Numbered from the stretch's first letter, positions 8,317 through 17,733 are shown. The stretch is 32,033 bases of DNA from Oscillospiraceae bacterium (GCA_031264545.1 JAISDV010000204.1:1-32033), one strand, 5' to 3'. A program made the numbers and translations. Notes: generated by a model from the letters alone, not told the origin.

Positions 8317-10356
8317 ATGAGCTATGCAATAAAGAACATACGCAATATCTGTCTCTTAGGCCACGGAGGCAACGGAAAAACCAGTCTTGCCGAGAGCATT
8401 CTTTTTATGACCGGCGCGACAGACAGGCTTGGAAGGGTGGCCGACGGGACGACGGTTTCCGATTTTGACTCGGAAGAGATCCGCCGCAAGATCAGCATCG
8501 CCGATTCCGCCATGTTCTGCGAATACGGCGGCGTTAAAATAAATATCATCGACACCCCGGGCTACTTCGACTTTGCCGGCGAGGTCGCCCAGGCGCTCCG
8601 CGTCGCGGACGCGGGCATCGTCGTCTGCTCGGCCAAGGACGGCCTGAACGTCGGCGCCGAGAAAGCCTGGAAGGCCCTCACGGAGGCTAAAAAGCCCCGC
8701 GCCATCTTCATCTCCAGGTCCGACGAGGAAAATGCGAATTACGATAGAGCCTTCAGCTCCCTGCGCGAAAAGTTCGGCGTCTCCGTCTGCCCGATGGTCG
8801 CGCCCATTGTTGAAAATGAAAAAATCACCGGCCTGATCGAGATCGCGACCAGGAAAGCTTATCAATTCGACGCGAAGGGCAAGCGCGGAGAGATTCCTGT
8901 GCCCGAAAGCATGCAGGCCGAGCTTTCCAAGCTCTACAACACCCTCGCGGAGGGTATCGCCGAGACCAGCGAGGAACTGATGGACAAATATTTCGGCGGC
9001 GAGGCCTTCACCCAGGCTGAAATGAGCGCCGCGCTCGGCGAGGGCCTGCGCGACGGCTCTATCTGCCCCGTCTTTTGCGGCAGCGCGCTTACCTTCCTCG
9101 GCGTCTCCCTGCTGCTCGATGCCATCGTCAGCTACTTTCCCACCCCGCACGAGGGCGCCGATCCGGTGAATGAAGCCGGACCCTCCGCAGCCGTTATTTA
9201 CAAAACCGTCTCCGACCAATACGGCAAATTCAGCCTGTTCAAGGTCGTTTCCGGCAAGATCACGAACGACATGACCCTCATCAATCCCCGCACGGGCACG
9301 AGCGAAAAGATCGGCCATATCTATGTCATGCAGGGCAAGAAGAATATCGAGGTCAACGAAATCTCCTGCGGAGACCTCGGCGCGGTGTCCAAGCTCTCGG
9401 ACACCAAGACGGGCGATACGCTCTGCGCGGCCTCGCTCAACAAGGCGCTTCCGGGCATCAGCTATGCCGCCCCCTGCTACGCCATGGCCATCGCCCCCAA
9501 GACTAAGGGGCAGGAAGACAAGATCGCCATGGGTCTTTCCCGCCTTTCCGAGGAGGATCTCACTTTCACCTATACCAACAACGCCGAAACGCATCAGCTC
9601 GTCATCTCCGGCGCGGGCGATATCCACCTGGACACGCTCTGCTCCAAGCTCAGGAACAAGTTCGGCGTTGACGTCGTGCTGAGCCCCGCCCGCGTACCCT
9701 ACCGCGAGAAGATCCGCGGCAAGGTCAAGGTCCAGGGACGCCACAAGAAGCAGTCCGGCGGACACGGCCAGTTCGGCGACGTCTGGATCGAATTCGAGCC
9801 GCAGAGCGAAACCGAAGACCTCGTTTTCGCTGAAAGCGTCTTCGGCGGCGCGGTTCCCAAAAACTTCTTCCCCGCCGTTGAGAAGGGTCTCCGCGAGAGC
9901 ATCCAGAAGGGTGTGCTCGCGGGCTACCCGGTCGTTTTTCTCAAGGCCACGCTGGTCGATGGTTCCTATCACCCCGTCGACTCCTCTGAAATGGCCTTTA
10001 AAACCGCCGCCAGTCTCGCCTATAAGGCCGGCCTTCCCAAGGCGAACCCCGTGATCCTCGAGCCGATCGCTTCTCTCAAAGTCACAATTCCGGACGCCTA
10101 TATGGGCGATATCATGTCCGACCTTTCCAAGCGCCGCGGCAACCCCATGGGCATGAGCGCACATGACGGTATGCAGATCGTCGAAGCCGAGGTTCCGATG
10201 GCCGAAATGGGCAGCTATGCCATCGACCTGCGCTCTATGACGCAGGGACGCGGCAGCTTCACCTTCGCGTTCGTCCGTTATGAGGAAACCCCCGCTATGA
10301 TTCAGCAAAAGATCATAGAGGAGGCCAAGGCGCTCGCCTCCGGCGACGAGGACTGA
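8317..10356 (+). CDS. Elongation factor G-like translational GTPase (EF-G paralogue)
   Basis: P-loop 'GHGGNGKTSL', 'DTPGYFDF', EF-G domain IV/V 'KVKVQGRHKKQSGGHGQFGDVWIEFEP', 'MTQGRGSFTFAFVRYEETP'. Confidence 0.93.
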   Translation: MSYAIKNIRNICLLGHGGNGKTSLAESILFMTGATDRLGRVADGTTVSDFDSEEIRRKISIADSAMFCEYGGVKINIIDTPGYFDFAGEVAQALRVADAGIVVCSAKDGLNVGAEKAWKALTEAKKPRAIFISRSDEENANYDRAFSSLREKFGVSVCPMVAPIVENEKITGLIEIATRKAYQFDAKGKRGEIPVPESMQAELSKLYNTLAEGIAETSEELMDKYFGGEAFTQAEMSAALGEGLRDGSICPVFCGSALTFLGVSLLLDAIVSYFPTPHEGADPVNEAGPSAAVIYKTVSDQYGKFSLFKVVSGKITNDMTLINPRTGTSEKIGHIYVMQGKKNIEVNEISCGDLGAVSKLSDTKTGDTLCAASLNKALPGISYAAPCYAMAIAPKTKGQEDKIAMGLSRLSEEDLTFTYTNNAETHQLVISGAGDIHLDTLCSKLRNKFGVDVVLSPARVPYREKIRGKVKVQGRHKKQSGGHGQFGDVWIEFEPQSETEDLVFAESVFGGAVPKNFFPAVEKGLRESIQKGVLAGYPVVFLKATLVDGSYHPVDSSEMAFKTAASLAYKAGLPKANPVILEPIASLKVTIPDAYMGDIMSDLSKRRGNPMGMSAHDGMQIVEAEVPMAEMGSYAIDLRSMTQGRGSFTFAFVRYEETPAMIQQKIIEEAKALASGDED

Positions 10357-10420
10357 CGGCAGGCCCTCTCTCAACGCGCCGCAGCATAAAACAGTGCGCA
10401 CATGCGTATGAAATTATTGT

Positions 10421-11746
10421 TTATGAATACACCCTGCGACGCGAGGAGGCCGGAATGCCCAGCTCGTCGCGGTATTTGGCGACTGTACGGCGGCTGACGC
10501 TTATACCGAGTCTCTTCAAGCTTTCCGCTATTTCCCCGTCGCTGAGCGGGGACTGCCTGTCCTCGCCGAGGATGATGCTCTGTATGCTGTTTTCGATACT
10601 GTTTTTCGTCATGGTCGGATGCGCTTCTGCCGTGGGCTTCGGGAAAAAATAATCCGTCGGAAACAGCCCCCAGTCGCACTCGACATACTTGTCCTTGAGC
10701 GCGCGGCTTACGGTTGATTCGCTCCTGACGATCCGCTCCGCCAGCTCTTTACGGCTGAAGGGCAGGAGGTAGTCCGGCCCGCTCTCGAAAAAGGCCCGCT
10801 GGCTGTTTAAAAGCTGGGACGCGCAGTCCATGAGCGTTTCACACCGCTGCCTGATGCTGTCCCGCAGCCATTGGGCCTTTTTCATGTTTTCGTACAGAAA
10901 GGTCCGGACGGTCTCGTTATCCGTCTCCTTATATATTTTCGAATAGGTATCGTCGATCATAATGCTGTCCGCGCGAAGCTGGTTCAGCTCGACGGCGAAG
11001 CCCTTTTCCCGTTTAAAAATCCTGATGTCCGGCGCGATATATCCGCTGCCCCTGTGCCTGGTCTCCATCATCAGGGGTTTGGGGTCGAGCGTTTTGATGA
11101 GCTGCTGGGCGCTCACGACGCGTTGGAGGGGAAGGCCTGTTTTCCTCGCGATCTGCGGAAGCTGGTTTTTCCCGAGAAGCTCGAGGTGATCCTGCGCGAT
11201 CTTCCAGGCGTCGCTGTCCTTGAGACCCTTCCGCTCAAGCTGGAGCAGAATGCACTCGCGCGGATTGAACGCGCCGACGCCCGCGGGCTCGAGCGAGCGA
11301 AGAAGATCGAGCGCCGTTTTGAGATCGTTCAGCGAAATATTCGAGGCCTGCGCAAGGCGCTCCACATCGTCGTAATACAGATAGCCGTTTTCATCGAGCA
11401 GGTAGATCAGCGCGTAGCCGATATGCTCGATCTCCAGAGACGGCCTGAGCATCGCAAACTGCAGGCGGAGACTCATAATCGGCGAGTTGTCGTCGTCCGC
11501 GACGATATCCGCAAGGACGGCCTCATTGTTGTCGTCGGTCGCATAATGGGAGTTCCGGCGGCACTTTTCCGCGTAGTCGATGCTGTCAAAGGTGATAACG
11601 GGATTTTCCTCAAGCTCCTTCATAAGATAGTCGTAAAGCTCTGTGGAAGGCATCTGAAGCACCCGCAGAGACTGCAGCATACGCGGAGAAAGGATCTGCA
11701 CCTGCTCCTGTTCCTGCATCTGGTGGGCGGCGAAGCTGTTTTCCAA
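10421..11746 (-). CDS. rpoN: RNA polymerase sigma-54 factor
   Basis: Region I 'QEQVQILSPRMLQSLRVLQMPSTELYDYLMKELEENPVI'; C-terminal RpoN box 'SRRTVAKYRDELGIPASSRRR'. A TTG start at 11746, 7 nt after AGGAGG, fits better than the ATG at 11833. Confidence 0.93.
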   Translation of the reverse strand: MENSFAAHQMQEQEQVQILSPRMLQSLRVLQMPSTELYDYLMKELEENPVITFDSIDYAEKCRRNSHYATDDNNEAVLADIVADDDNSPIMSLRLQFAMLRPSLEIEHIGYALIYLLDENGYLYYDDVERLAQASNISLNDLKTALDLLRSLEPAGVGAFNPRECILLQLERKGLKDSDAWKIAQDHLELLGKNQLPQIARKTGLPLQRVVSAQQLIKTLDPKPLMMETRHRGSGYIAPDIRIFKREKGFAVELNQLRADSIMIDDTYSKIYKETDNETVRTFLYENMKKAQWLRDSIRQRCETLMDCASQLLNSQRAFFESGPDYLLPFSRKELAERIVRSESTVSRALKDKYVECDWGLFPTDYFFPKPTAEAHPTMTKNSIENSIQSIILGEDRQSPLSDGEIAESLKRLGISVSRRTVAKYRDELGIPASSRRRVYS

Positions 11747-11901
11747 GGCGCTGCCTCCTATCTCATCAAGTCGGGTTTTGACAGAGAAAAGCGTTTCAGG
11801 CTCGTGCGGGGGCACACGCCGGAGCTGCGGCACAGGGCCGTGCCCGATTCTGCTTAAAGGCTCCGGGCAAATGACAAAAAATTATCGGAAGCTGCTATAA
11901 A

Positions 11902-11930
11902 ATTATAGCATGCTGACCAACTTTTATCAA
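11902..11930 (-). promoter_or_regulatory. Sigma-A promoter for rpoN
   Basis: Minus strand TTGATA-N17-TATAAT. Confidence 0.6.
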
Positions 11931-11963
11931 GACGGCAGCCTTCTCCAATTGTCGTATTATGCG

Positions 11964-12009
11964 AAAAAGCTTCGCCGCCGCAGGATTCGGGCACTGCGGC
12001 GGCGAAGCT
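11964..12009 (-). terminator. Terminator of the PAP2-ending operon
   Basis: 15-bp perfect stem AGCTTCGCCGCCGCA (11968-11982) / TGCGGCGGCGAAGCT (11995-12009) followed on the minus strand by TTTTC. Confidence 0.85.
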
Positions 12010-12566
12010 CACTGTCCTTTACCCTGCTGGGCCTGCGGGCTGCAATATCGCCGCAAAAGCAGGAAAACGGCGAGCGAAACCAGTGTGCCGACGAGCATGC
12101 CGGCCAGAACGTCGCTCGGGTAGTGTACCCCGACATAGCAGCGCGAAAAGGCGATCAGCACGGCGGGGATATAAGCGAGCGCGCCGCGCCTGCCGAAGGC
12201 CAGCGCAAGAGCGATGGCGGCGGCGAAGCTCGAGTTCGCGTGGCCGGACGGGAAGGAATACGAGCTGAGCGGAGCGACGAGGATCTCGAGTCCCGGCACG
12301 GCGTCGTAGGGTCTTGCCCGCGCGACCAGCGCTTTGATCAGAAAATCGTTTACAACGTATGCCGCGAGCAGGCAGATCAACATAAAAAATCCGCCAAGCC
12401 TTGTCTTCTTGGGAATGAGCAGAACAAGGCCCGTCAGTATCCAGCAGATTCCGGAATTGCCGATCAGAGAGAAAAAGACCATCAGGCCGGTGAGAAAAGG
12501 CGCGCGGAGCTGTGTCTGAATACAGAGGAGGGCGCCTGAGTCCAGACTCTGAATAAGCCCGGTCAC
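12009..12566 (-). CDS. PAP2-superfamily phosphatase (undecaprenyl-diphosphatase-like)
   Basis: PAP2 motifs 'KALVARARPYD', 'PSGH', 'SRCYVGVHYPSD'. Confidence 0.9.
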   Translation of the reverse strand: MTGLIQSLDSGALLCIQTQLRAPFLTGLMVFFSLIGNSGICWILTGLVLLIPKKTRLGGFFMLICLLAAYVVNDFLIKALVARARPYDAVPGLEILVAPLSSYSFPSGHANSSFAAAIALALAFGRRGALAYIPAVLIAFSRCYVGVHYPSDVLAGMLVGTLVSLAVFLLLRRYCSPQAQQGKGQ

Positions 12567-13276
12567 GGCTTTAGCTCCACGACCGCGTTTTCCTCCATGA
12601 GGGTCTTATGCGCGTGGTAAACGCGCTTGCGGGCCGGAACGAAGCCGCGTACGTTCGTCAGCGGAAAAATCCAGCTGTATGGGCCGATATGCGTGCCCGG
12701 CTGGGTGACGGCGTTTGCGCCGAGACGCGCGCTGTCACCGAGAATACAGCCGAAAAAGCTGTCACCGAGGTCGATGCGTGTCTCGCCCAGCTTCAGCACG
12801 GCGTTGGTCTGGTCAAATTTCCGGTTCGCCGTGATCGCGCCGCTGCCGATCCGTGCGGAAGCGCCGAGGACGCTGTCTCCCGCGAAGGCAAGCGAAGCGA
12901 TTTTCGCGCCGCCGAAGAGGACGCAGTGCTTGAGCTCGCTGCCGTGGCCGATGCTGCAGCCGTCGGCGATGATCGTGTTTGGGCGTATCACCGCGCCGGG
13001 CATGATTTCACAATTTTTACCGATATAGACCGGGCCGATGACGGTCACGCCGTTATAGATGACCGTCCCCTCCCCGATAAAGTAATTGCCGTACAGCTCA
13101 GGCGCGTCTCCGCGTATTTCGGCGTAGTTTTCTTTAACACCCGGTTCGGCAATATGCTCCTTTAGGTAGATTTTCGCCTTATGAAGTATCTCGTAAGCTT
13201 CGGAAATGCCGTCAAAGAAGTTTTCGATCGGAAATTTGTCGCGCTTCTGAAAATAGTAGTCGAGCTTTGTGGACAT
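12563..13276 (-). CDS. Left-handed beta-helix (hexapeptide repeat) protein, GlmU acyltransferase-like
   Basis: Hexapeptide repeats 'IGKNCEIMPGAVIRPNTIIADGCSIGHGSELKHCVL'; overlaps PAP2 start by 4 nt. Confidence 0.85.
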   Translation of the reverse strand: MSTKLDYYFQKRDKFPIENFFDGISEAYEILHKAKIYLKEHIAEPGVKENYAEIRGDAPELYGNYFIGEGTVIYNGVTVIGPVYIGKNCEIMPGAVIRPNTIIADGCSIGHGSELKHCVLFGGAKIASLAFAGDSVLGASARIGSGAITANRKFDQTNAVLKLGETRIDLGDSFFGCILGDSARLGANAVTQPGTHIGPYSWIFPLTNVRGFVPARKRVYHAHKTLMEENAVVELKP

Positions 13277-13354
13277 GGTGCCTCCTCCTTACAGCCTGGC
13301 CGGCGATGGCCGCACGGACCCCGGACAGACGGTTTTGCCCGGCGCGCAGCGGCC

Positions 13355-14290
13355 TCAGTATTTATATTTCCCTCCACCCAAAAACTCCGTGAGCAAGGCG
13401 TCCCGGGGCAAAAGCTTCGGGTCGATCGGCTCAAAGAGCGCGAAAGCGGATGCGATGTCCCGCAGCTCCGCGCAGCGTTCCGCACTATCGGGAACATTTG
13501 CGAAAAGCTTCTGTGCAACCGGCTTCATAATACAAACCTCATAGGGCAGGGAGGAATCGAATTTCCAGTCCGCTTTGTCCTTGAAAGGGCTGATGTGTGC
13601 CTTCTCGCCGCGGCGGACGTTCGCCCAAATCCCGAAGGTATATTCCGGCGAGGCCCCGCGAAAGAGTTTATCACGCACAACACGGCGGACAAGCCGCATC
13701 CAGGTGCCTTTGAAGCAGAGCTCTCCTGCGCCGTTTTCAACGTTTGACCGCGCACTGATATAGAGTCTGAGCGCATCGGGATTTGCGGCGGTCAGCGTAT
13801 CGTTGAGCGCATGGATACCTTCAACAACGACAATGTCATTTTTTCCGATCTTCAGCCTTTTTGAAGGGCTGTCAGCCCGGCGCTGCTCGGCAAAAAGGTA
13901 TTTCGGCACTTCGACGGTCTCGCCCGCTGCCAGCTTATGAAAATGTGCGCTGAGCAGTTCCATGTCCACACACTGCGGCGCCTCGAGGTCCGGCTCGCCG
14001 GCGGCGGTTCTCGGTGAATTTTCGTCGATCGTCCGGAAATAGCTGTCCATCGCAAGCGCGGTAGTGTTTATCCCGCGGCGGGACAGCTCCTCCTCGAGCT
14101 TTTTCGCGGTCGTCGTTTTCCCGCTGCCGGAAGGGCCGCTCATCAGGACGATCGGGCTTTCACTGCGGTGCTTCTGGATAAGATCCGCAGCATAGCGCAC
14201 TTTCGCGTCATAATCCGCGTTGCACGCCAGAATAAAGTCCCCGGGGGACTTTATTGCCCGCTCGTTGATCTCGTCGAGAAAAAATGCCAT
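13355..14290 (-). CDS. Uridine kinase / phosphoribulokinase-family nucleoside kinase
   Basis: P-loop 'MSGPSGSGKTTTAKKL', 'MDSYFRT', 'VVVEGIHALND'. Confidence 0.87.
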   Translation of the reverse strand: MAFFLDEINERAIKSPGDFILACNADYDAKVRYAADLIQKHRSESPIVLMSGPSGSGKTTTAKKLEEELSRRGINTTALAMDSYFRTIDENSPRTAAGEPDLEAPQCVDMELLSAHFHKLAAGETVEVPKYLFAEQRRADSPSKRLKIGKNDIVVVEGIHALNDTLTAANPDALRLYISARSNVENGAGELCFKGTWMRLVRRVVRDKLFRGASPEYTFGIWANVRRGEKAHISPFKDKADWKFDSSLPYEVCIMKPVAQKLFANVPDSAERCAELRDIASAFALFEPIDPKLLPRDALLTEFLGGGKYKY

Positions 14291-14362
14291 TGGCTGTACC
14301 TCCCATGTGCGATCTTGCTGTTCCGGCTGCGTTGTCCGCCTTGACCGGCGGCCAATTCCGGC

Positions 14363-15850
14363 TCAGCGTTTTTCCGCGTCGCCGCATTTCGCAAGCAAGC
14401 CGGAGATCTTATTTTTATCCGAAATGACTTTTTCGATACTGCCGATATATTCCGCGGGATATTTCGGATTGAATATGCGCTCAATACGCCCCCCGCCGCA
14501 GCACAGCTTCGTGGAAGCGCCGCCGCCGAGAGAAATGACCGAGCAAAGCTCTTCCATTATACATATGTTGTAGAGGCTTTCCGTGCTATCCCGCTGCCAG
14601 CCGACATTTTCAAAGCCGCCGGACATATATTTCTGGCGGTACAGGTAATATGGGGCATAGCCTGCCGTAAACAGGGCGGCGTTCGCATAGTCCAGCATTT
14701 TCCCGACCGCTGCGGGCGCGGGGCGCTCAGTCCCGCCGAGCATGAGCTCAGAGCCTTTTTTCAGCGCAAGCGTGTGGACTGTAATGTTTTCAGGAGAAAG
14801 CCGCAAAACAGCGTCCAGCGTTCTCCCGAAGCCCTCCGGCGTGTCCAGCGGCAGACCCGCGATGAGATCCATATTGACCTGAAATCCGCCCGCCTCGGCA
14901 ACGCGCGCGAGCGCGTCCAAAACGTCCCGGGCCGTATGCTTCCTGCCGATGGCCTCGAGCACGCTGTCGTCCATGGTCTGAGGATTGACGCTGACCCGCG
15001 TGACGCCGCGGCGTTTCAGCACCGTGAGCTTTTCCGCCGTGATCGTGTCCGGCCGGCCGGCCTCGACCGTGTATTCGCGGACAGCGGACAGGTCAAAGGC
15101 CTCCGAGAGCCGTCCGCACAGGAAGTCGAGCTGCTCCGCCGAGAGGACCGTCGGCGTCCCCCCGCCCATATAGACGCTGACCGGACGAAGGCCGAGACCG
15201 CACATCACCTGTGCCGTCGCCGCGAGCTCACGGTCAAGCGCCGCGAGGTATTCGGGAATGAGCCTCATACTCTTCCGGACGGCCTGGCTGACAAAGCTGC
15301 AGTAGGCGCAGCGCGTCGGGCAGAAGGGAATCCCAATATAAAGGCAGACGTCGTTTGTCCGCAGACTGCGGGCACAGTCCAGTCCGGCCCCGGCCGTGTA
15401 CAGGCACAGCCGCGCCCGGTCGGGGCTGACCCCGTAATCCCGCATGAAGGCGGAAAGCGCCGCCTTGTTCCGCATGCCGGTTTCCAGCAGATTGGAAAGG
15501 AGCTTTCCCGGTCTTATGCCTGTGAGCGAACCCCAGACCGGCTTTTCAAGCCCGGACTTCAGCGCGGCACGATAAAAAGAAAGCTTGATTATCCTCTGAA
15601 GATATTTTGCCCGCATCAATTCGCCGCTCAACGCTGAAACGCCGACCGCGGCTTTCCCGAGGTAACGCGCGTCCTCCAGAAAAAGCCTGCATACCGCGGT
15701 ATATCTCTCGGCGCCCTTATAGAGATAAAGCTCCGCCCTGTCCCCCTCCGGCGCTTCCGCAGGATATTCCGGACGCTCCCCTGGAAACAGGGTCAGCAGC
15801 ATCTGCTCGGCTGCGTAACGGTACCCGTGACCATAAAGAAACAGCTTCAT
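14363..15850 (-). CDS. hemZ: HemZ-type coproporphyrinogen dehydrogenase-like radical SAM protein
   Basis: 'CLYIGIPFCPTRCAYCSFVSQAV' (CxxxCxxC), 'YMGGGTPTVLSAEQLDFL', 'YTVEAGRPDTI'; overlaps scfB by 4 nt. Confidence 0.88.
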   Translation of the reverse strand: MKLFLYGHGYRYAAEQMLLTLFPGERPEYPAEAPEGDRAELYLYKGAERYTAVCRLFLEDARYLGKAAVGVSALSGELMRAKYLQRIIKLSFYRAALKSGLEKPVWGSLTGIRPGKLLSNLLETGMRNKAALSAFMRDYGVSPDRARLCLYTAGAGLDCARSLRTNDVCLYIGIPFCPTRCAYCSFVSQAVRKSMRLIPEYLAALDRELAATAQVMCGLGLRPVSVYMGGGTPTVLSAEQLDFLCGRLSEAFDLSAVREYTVEAGRPDTITAEKLTVLKRRGVTRVSVNPQTMDDSVLEAIGRKHTARDVLDALARVAEAGGFQVNMDLIAGLPLDTPEGFGRTLDAVLRLSPENITVHTLALKKGSELMLGGTERPAPAAVGKMLDYANAALFTAGYAPYYLYRQKYMSGGFENVGWQRDSTESLYNICIMEELCSVISLGGGASTKLCCGGGRIERIFNPKYPAEYIGSIEKVISDKNKISGLLAKCGDAEKR

Positions 15851-17292
15851 ATGATATCGGGATAGCTGCCGTTTGCCGAAGCGTCAAGGCACAAGGCGCT
15901 TTCCGCGCGGTCTTCGGTTTCGGTGATGTGCTCGGCCGCCTTAAGCATGATCGCACATTCCATACGTTTTTTGAAAAGCGTGCAGCCGTAATCGTTGATT
16001 CCGGCGATGTCGCCTGCGGCGTGATAGGCGTTCGCCGCGCAGCCGCCGCTGCAATAGAGCTTCGCCCAACAGTTTTGGCAGGCGGGGCGCGCATAGGCAT
16101 TGCAGCTGCGAAAGTGCTCGCGCAGGGCGGTGTTCTTCACGCCGTCCCAAAGGTTCCCCATTGAATAGTCCGGATCGCCCACGAACTGGTGGCAGGGAAA
16201 AAGCTCGCCCCAGGTGGTCACGGCAAGGTATTCTGTCCCGCTTCCGCAGCCGGCCAGGCGCTTATAGATGCACGGCCCGCCTTCGAGGTCGAGCATGTAG
16301 TGATAGAAAGTAAAGCCCCTGTTTTCTTTATTGCGTTTAATCATTTCCTTCGCCAATATTTCGTACTGCTCAAGCAGCACGGGCAGATCGTCCTCGGTCA
16401 GGGCGCAGGGGTCATCCGGAGAGCAGACGACCGGCTCCATAGACAGCGCTTGAAAGCCCAGATCAGCCATATGGAAAATATCGTTTGTAAAGTCGGTGTT
16501 GTGATGCGTAAAGGTTCCGCGAAGATAGTATTCTCTTTTCCCGCGCATTTCAATGAATTTTTGGAATTTTGGAATGATAAGCGCATAGCTGCCCTTGCCG
16601 TTCGGGGTCTTTCTGAGACGATCATGCACCTGCTCGCGTCCGTCAAGGCTCAGGACGACATTATGTATCTCGCGGTTGGCAAAGTCGATCACCTCATCGT
16701 CAAGAAGCAGTCCGTTTGTCGTGAGGGTAAAACGGAAGCGCTTGCCTGTTTCGGCTTCCCTGGAACGGGCATAGGCGACGACAGCCTTGCATACCGCCCA
16801 GTTCATCAGCGGCTCCCCGCCGAAGAAGTCAATATCGAGCGTCTTCTGTCCGCCCGAATTTTCGATCAGAAACTCGACGGCCTTTTTTCCGACCTCGAGG
16901 CTCATGACCGCCCGCTCGCCGCGATATTTGCCCTGGGCGGCAAAGCAGTATTCACAGCTGAGATTACAGGCGTGCGCGACATGAAGGCACAGCGCTTTGA
17001 TCGCGCGGCTGTTATTTTTAAAGTCGCAGGCGTGTTCGCCGAAGCAGTCCTCTGAAAAGAGCTTACCCTCGGCTTTCAGCTCCGCGACGTCGGTCAGGCA
17101 GCTGTACACCTCATCCGGCGTGATTTCCGGATCACCGGCGTATTTCTCCAGCGCGCGCGCAACGATCTCCTCCGCCGTATGCGTCTGAAAAAGCGCGATG
17201 ACGTCATAGGCCAGCGCATCTACGGAATGGACGGCGCCGCTGAACACGTCCAGTACGATGTGATACCCATTGAGTTGGTATTGATGGATCAT
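15847..17292 (-). CDS. scfB: Thioether cross-link-forming SCIFF peptide maturase (radical SAM/SPASM)
   Basis: 'CLHVAHACNLSCEYCFAAQGKYRGERAVMS' and SPASM cysteines 'CHQFVG..CRPACQNCWAKLYCSGGCAANAYH'-type region; SCIFF peptide immediately upstream. Confidence 0.92.
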   Translation of the reverse strand: MIHQYQLNGYHIVLDVFSGAVHSVDALAYDVIALFQTHTAEEIVARALEKYAGDPEITPDEVYSCLTDVAELKAEGKLFSEDCFGEHACDFKNNSRAIKALCLHVAHACNLSCEYCFAAQGKYRGERAVMSLEVGKKAVEFLIENSGGQKTLDIDFFGGEPLMNWAVCKAVVAYARSREAETGKRFRFTLTTNGLLLDDEVIDFANREIHNVVLSLDGREQVHDRLRKTPNGKGSYALIIPKFQKFIEMRGKREYYLRGTFTHHNTDFTNDIFHMADLGFQALSMEPVVCSPDDPCALTEDDLPVLLEQYEILAKEMIKRNKENRGFTFYHYMLDLEGGPCIYKRLAGCGSGTEYLAVTTWGELFPCHQFVGDPDYSMGNLWDGVKNTALREHFRSCNAYARPACQNCWAKLYCSGGCAANAYHAAGDIAGINDYGCTLFKKRMECAIMLKAAEHITETEDRAESALCLDASANGSYPDII

Positions 17293-17333
17293 AAGTACCT
17301 CCGGCTCCGGCGGCTTTATCCGCCCCGCGCAGA

Positions 17334-17374
17334 CAGGGAAAAATGCTGTTCGGCCAAAACGGGACGAACAGCAT
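17334..17374 (-). terminator. Hairpin/attenuator between scfA and scfB
   Basis: 10-bp perfect arms 17343-17352 / 17365-17374 (ATGCTGTTCG...CGAACAGCAT), minus strand continues TTTTTCCC. Confidence 0.75.
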
Positions 17375-17400
17375 CCGATGCTTTTTCCGGGGTCAGGCGC

Positions 17401-17553
17401 TTATCTGCACTTCTCGCAGACCTGGTTCGCGACGCCGCAGGAGGTCTTGCACGCGGATTGGCAGGAAGTCTGGCACGCGCCGCAGCCGCCTGTCTTCAGG
17501 GTCTTTTTAAGATCGCGGGTGCTGAGCGTTTTGATTCTTTTCATGGCTTTCAT
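17401..17553 (-). CDS. scfA: SCIFF ribosomal peptide precursor (50 aa), not in the ORF track
   Basis: Reverse-complement translation MKAMKRIKTLSTRDLKKTLKTGGCGACQTSCQSACKTSCGVANQVCEKCR*; SD AAGGAG 8 nt upstream; adjacent maturase. Confidence 0.95.
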   Translation of the reverse strand: MKAMKRIKTLSTRDLKKTLKTGGCGACQTSCQSACKTSCGVANQVCEKCR

Positions 17554-17588
17554 AGCTGATACTCCTTAAAGATCGACTGCTGTATTCT

Positions 17589-17617
17589 AATATAGAATAT
17601 ATCGCCCCGCTTGTCAA
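17589..17617 (-). promoter_or_regulatory. Sigma-A promoter of the scf operon
   Basis: Minus strand TTGACA-N17-TATATT. Confidence 0.75.
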
Positions 17618-17733
17618 GGGCGGCGCCGTTTTTGAAGACGTGCCGCGGCAAGCTATACAACCGCCCTGCGGCGTGTCCCACGCCACAGGGTTAAATCCAA
17701 GCGCGTGCGCACATGCGCGTAAAAATACCGTTT

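Noticed and set aside
8356-10401. 681-aa antisense ORF opposite the EF-G-like gene
   Set aside because: Lies opposite a clearly conserved CDS; long antisense frames are a GC/codon-bias artefact and the translation shows no recognisable family
10871-11857. 328-aa ORF opposite rpoN
   Set aside because: Shadow frame of a well-conserved sigma-54 gene
17664-17690. CCCTGCGGCGT/ACGCCACAGGG hairpin as a decarboxylase terminator
   Set aside because: 11-bp stem with one wobble but no U-tract on either strand; not enough to call
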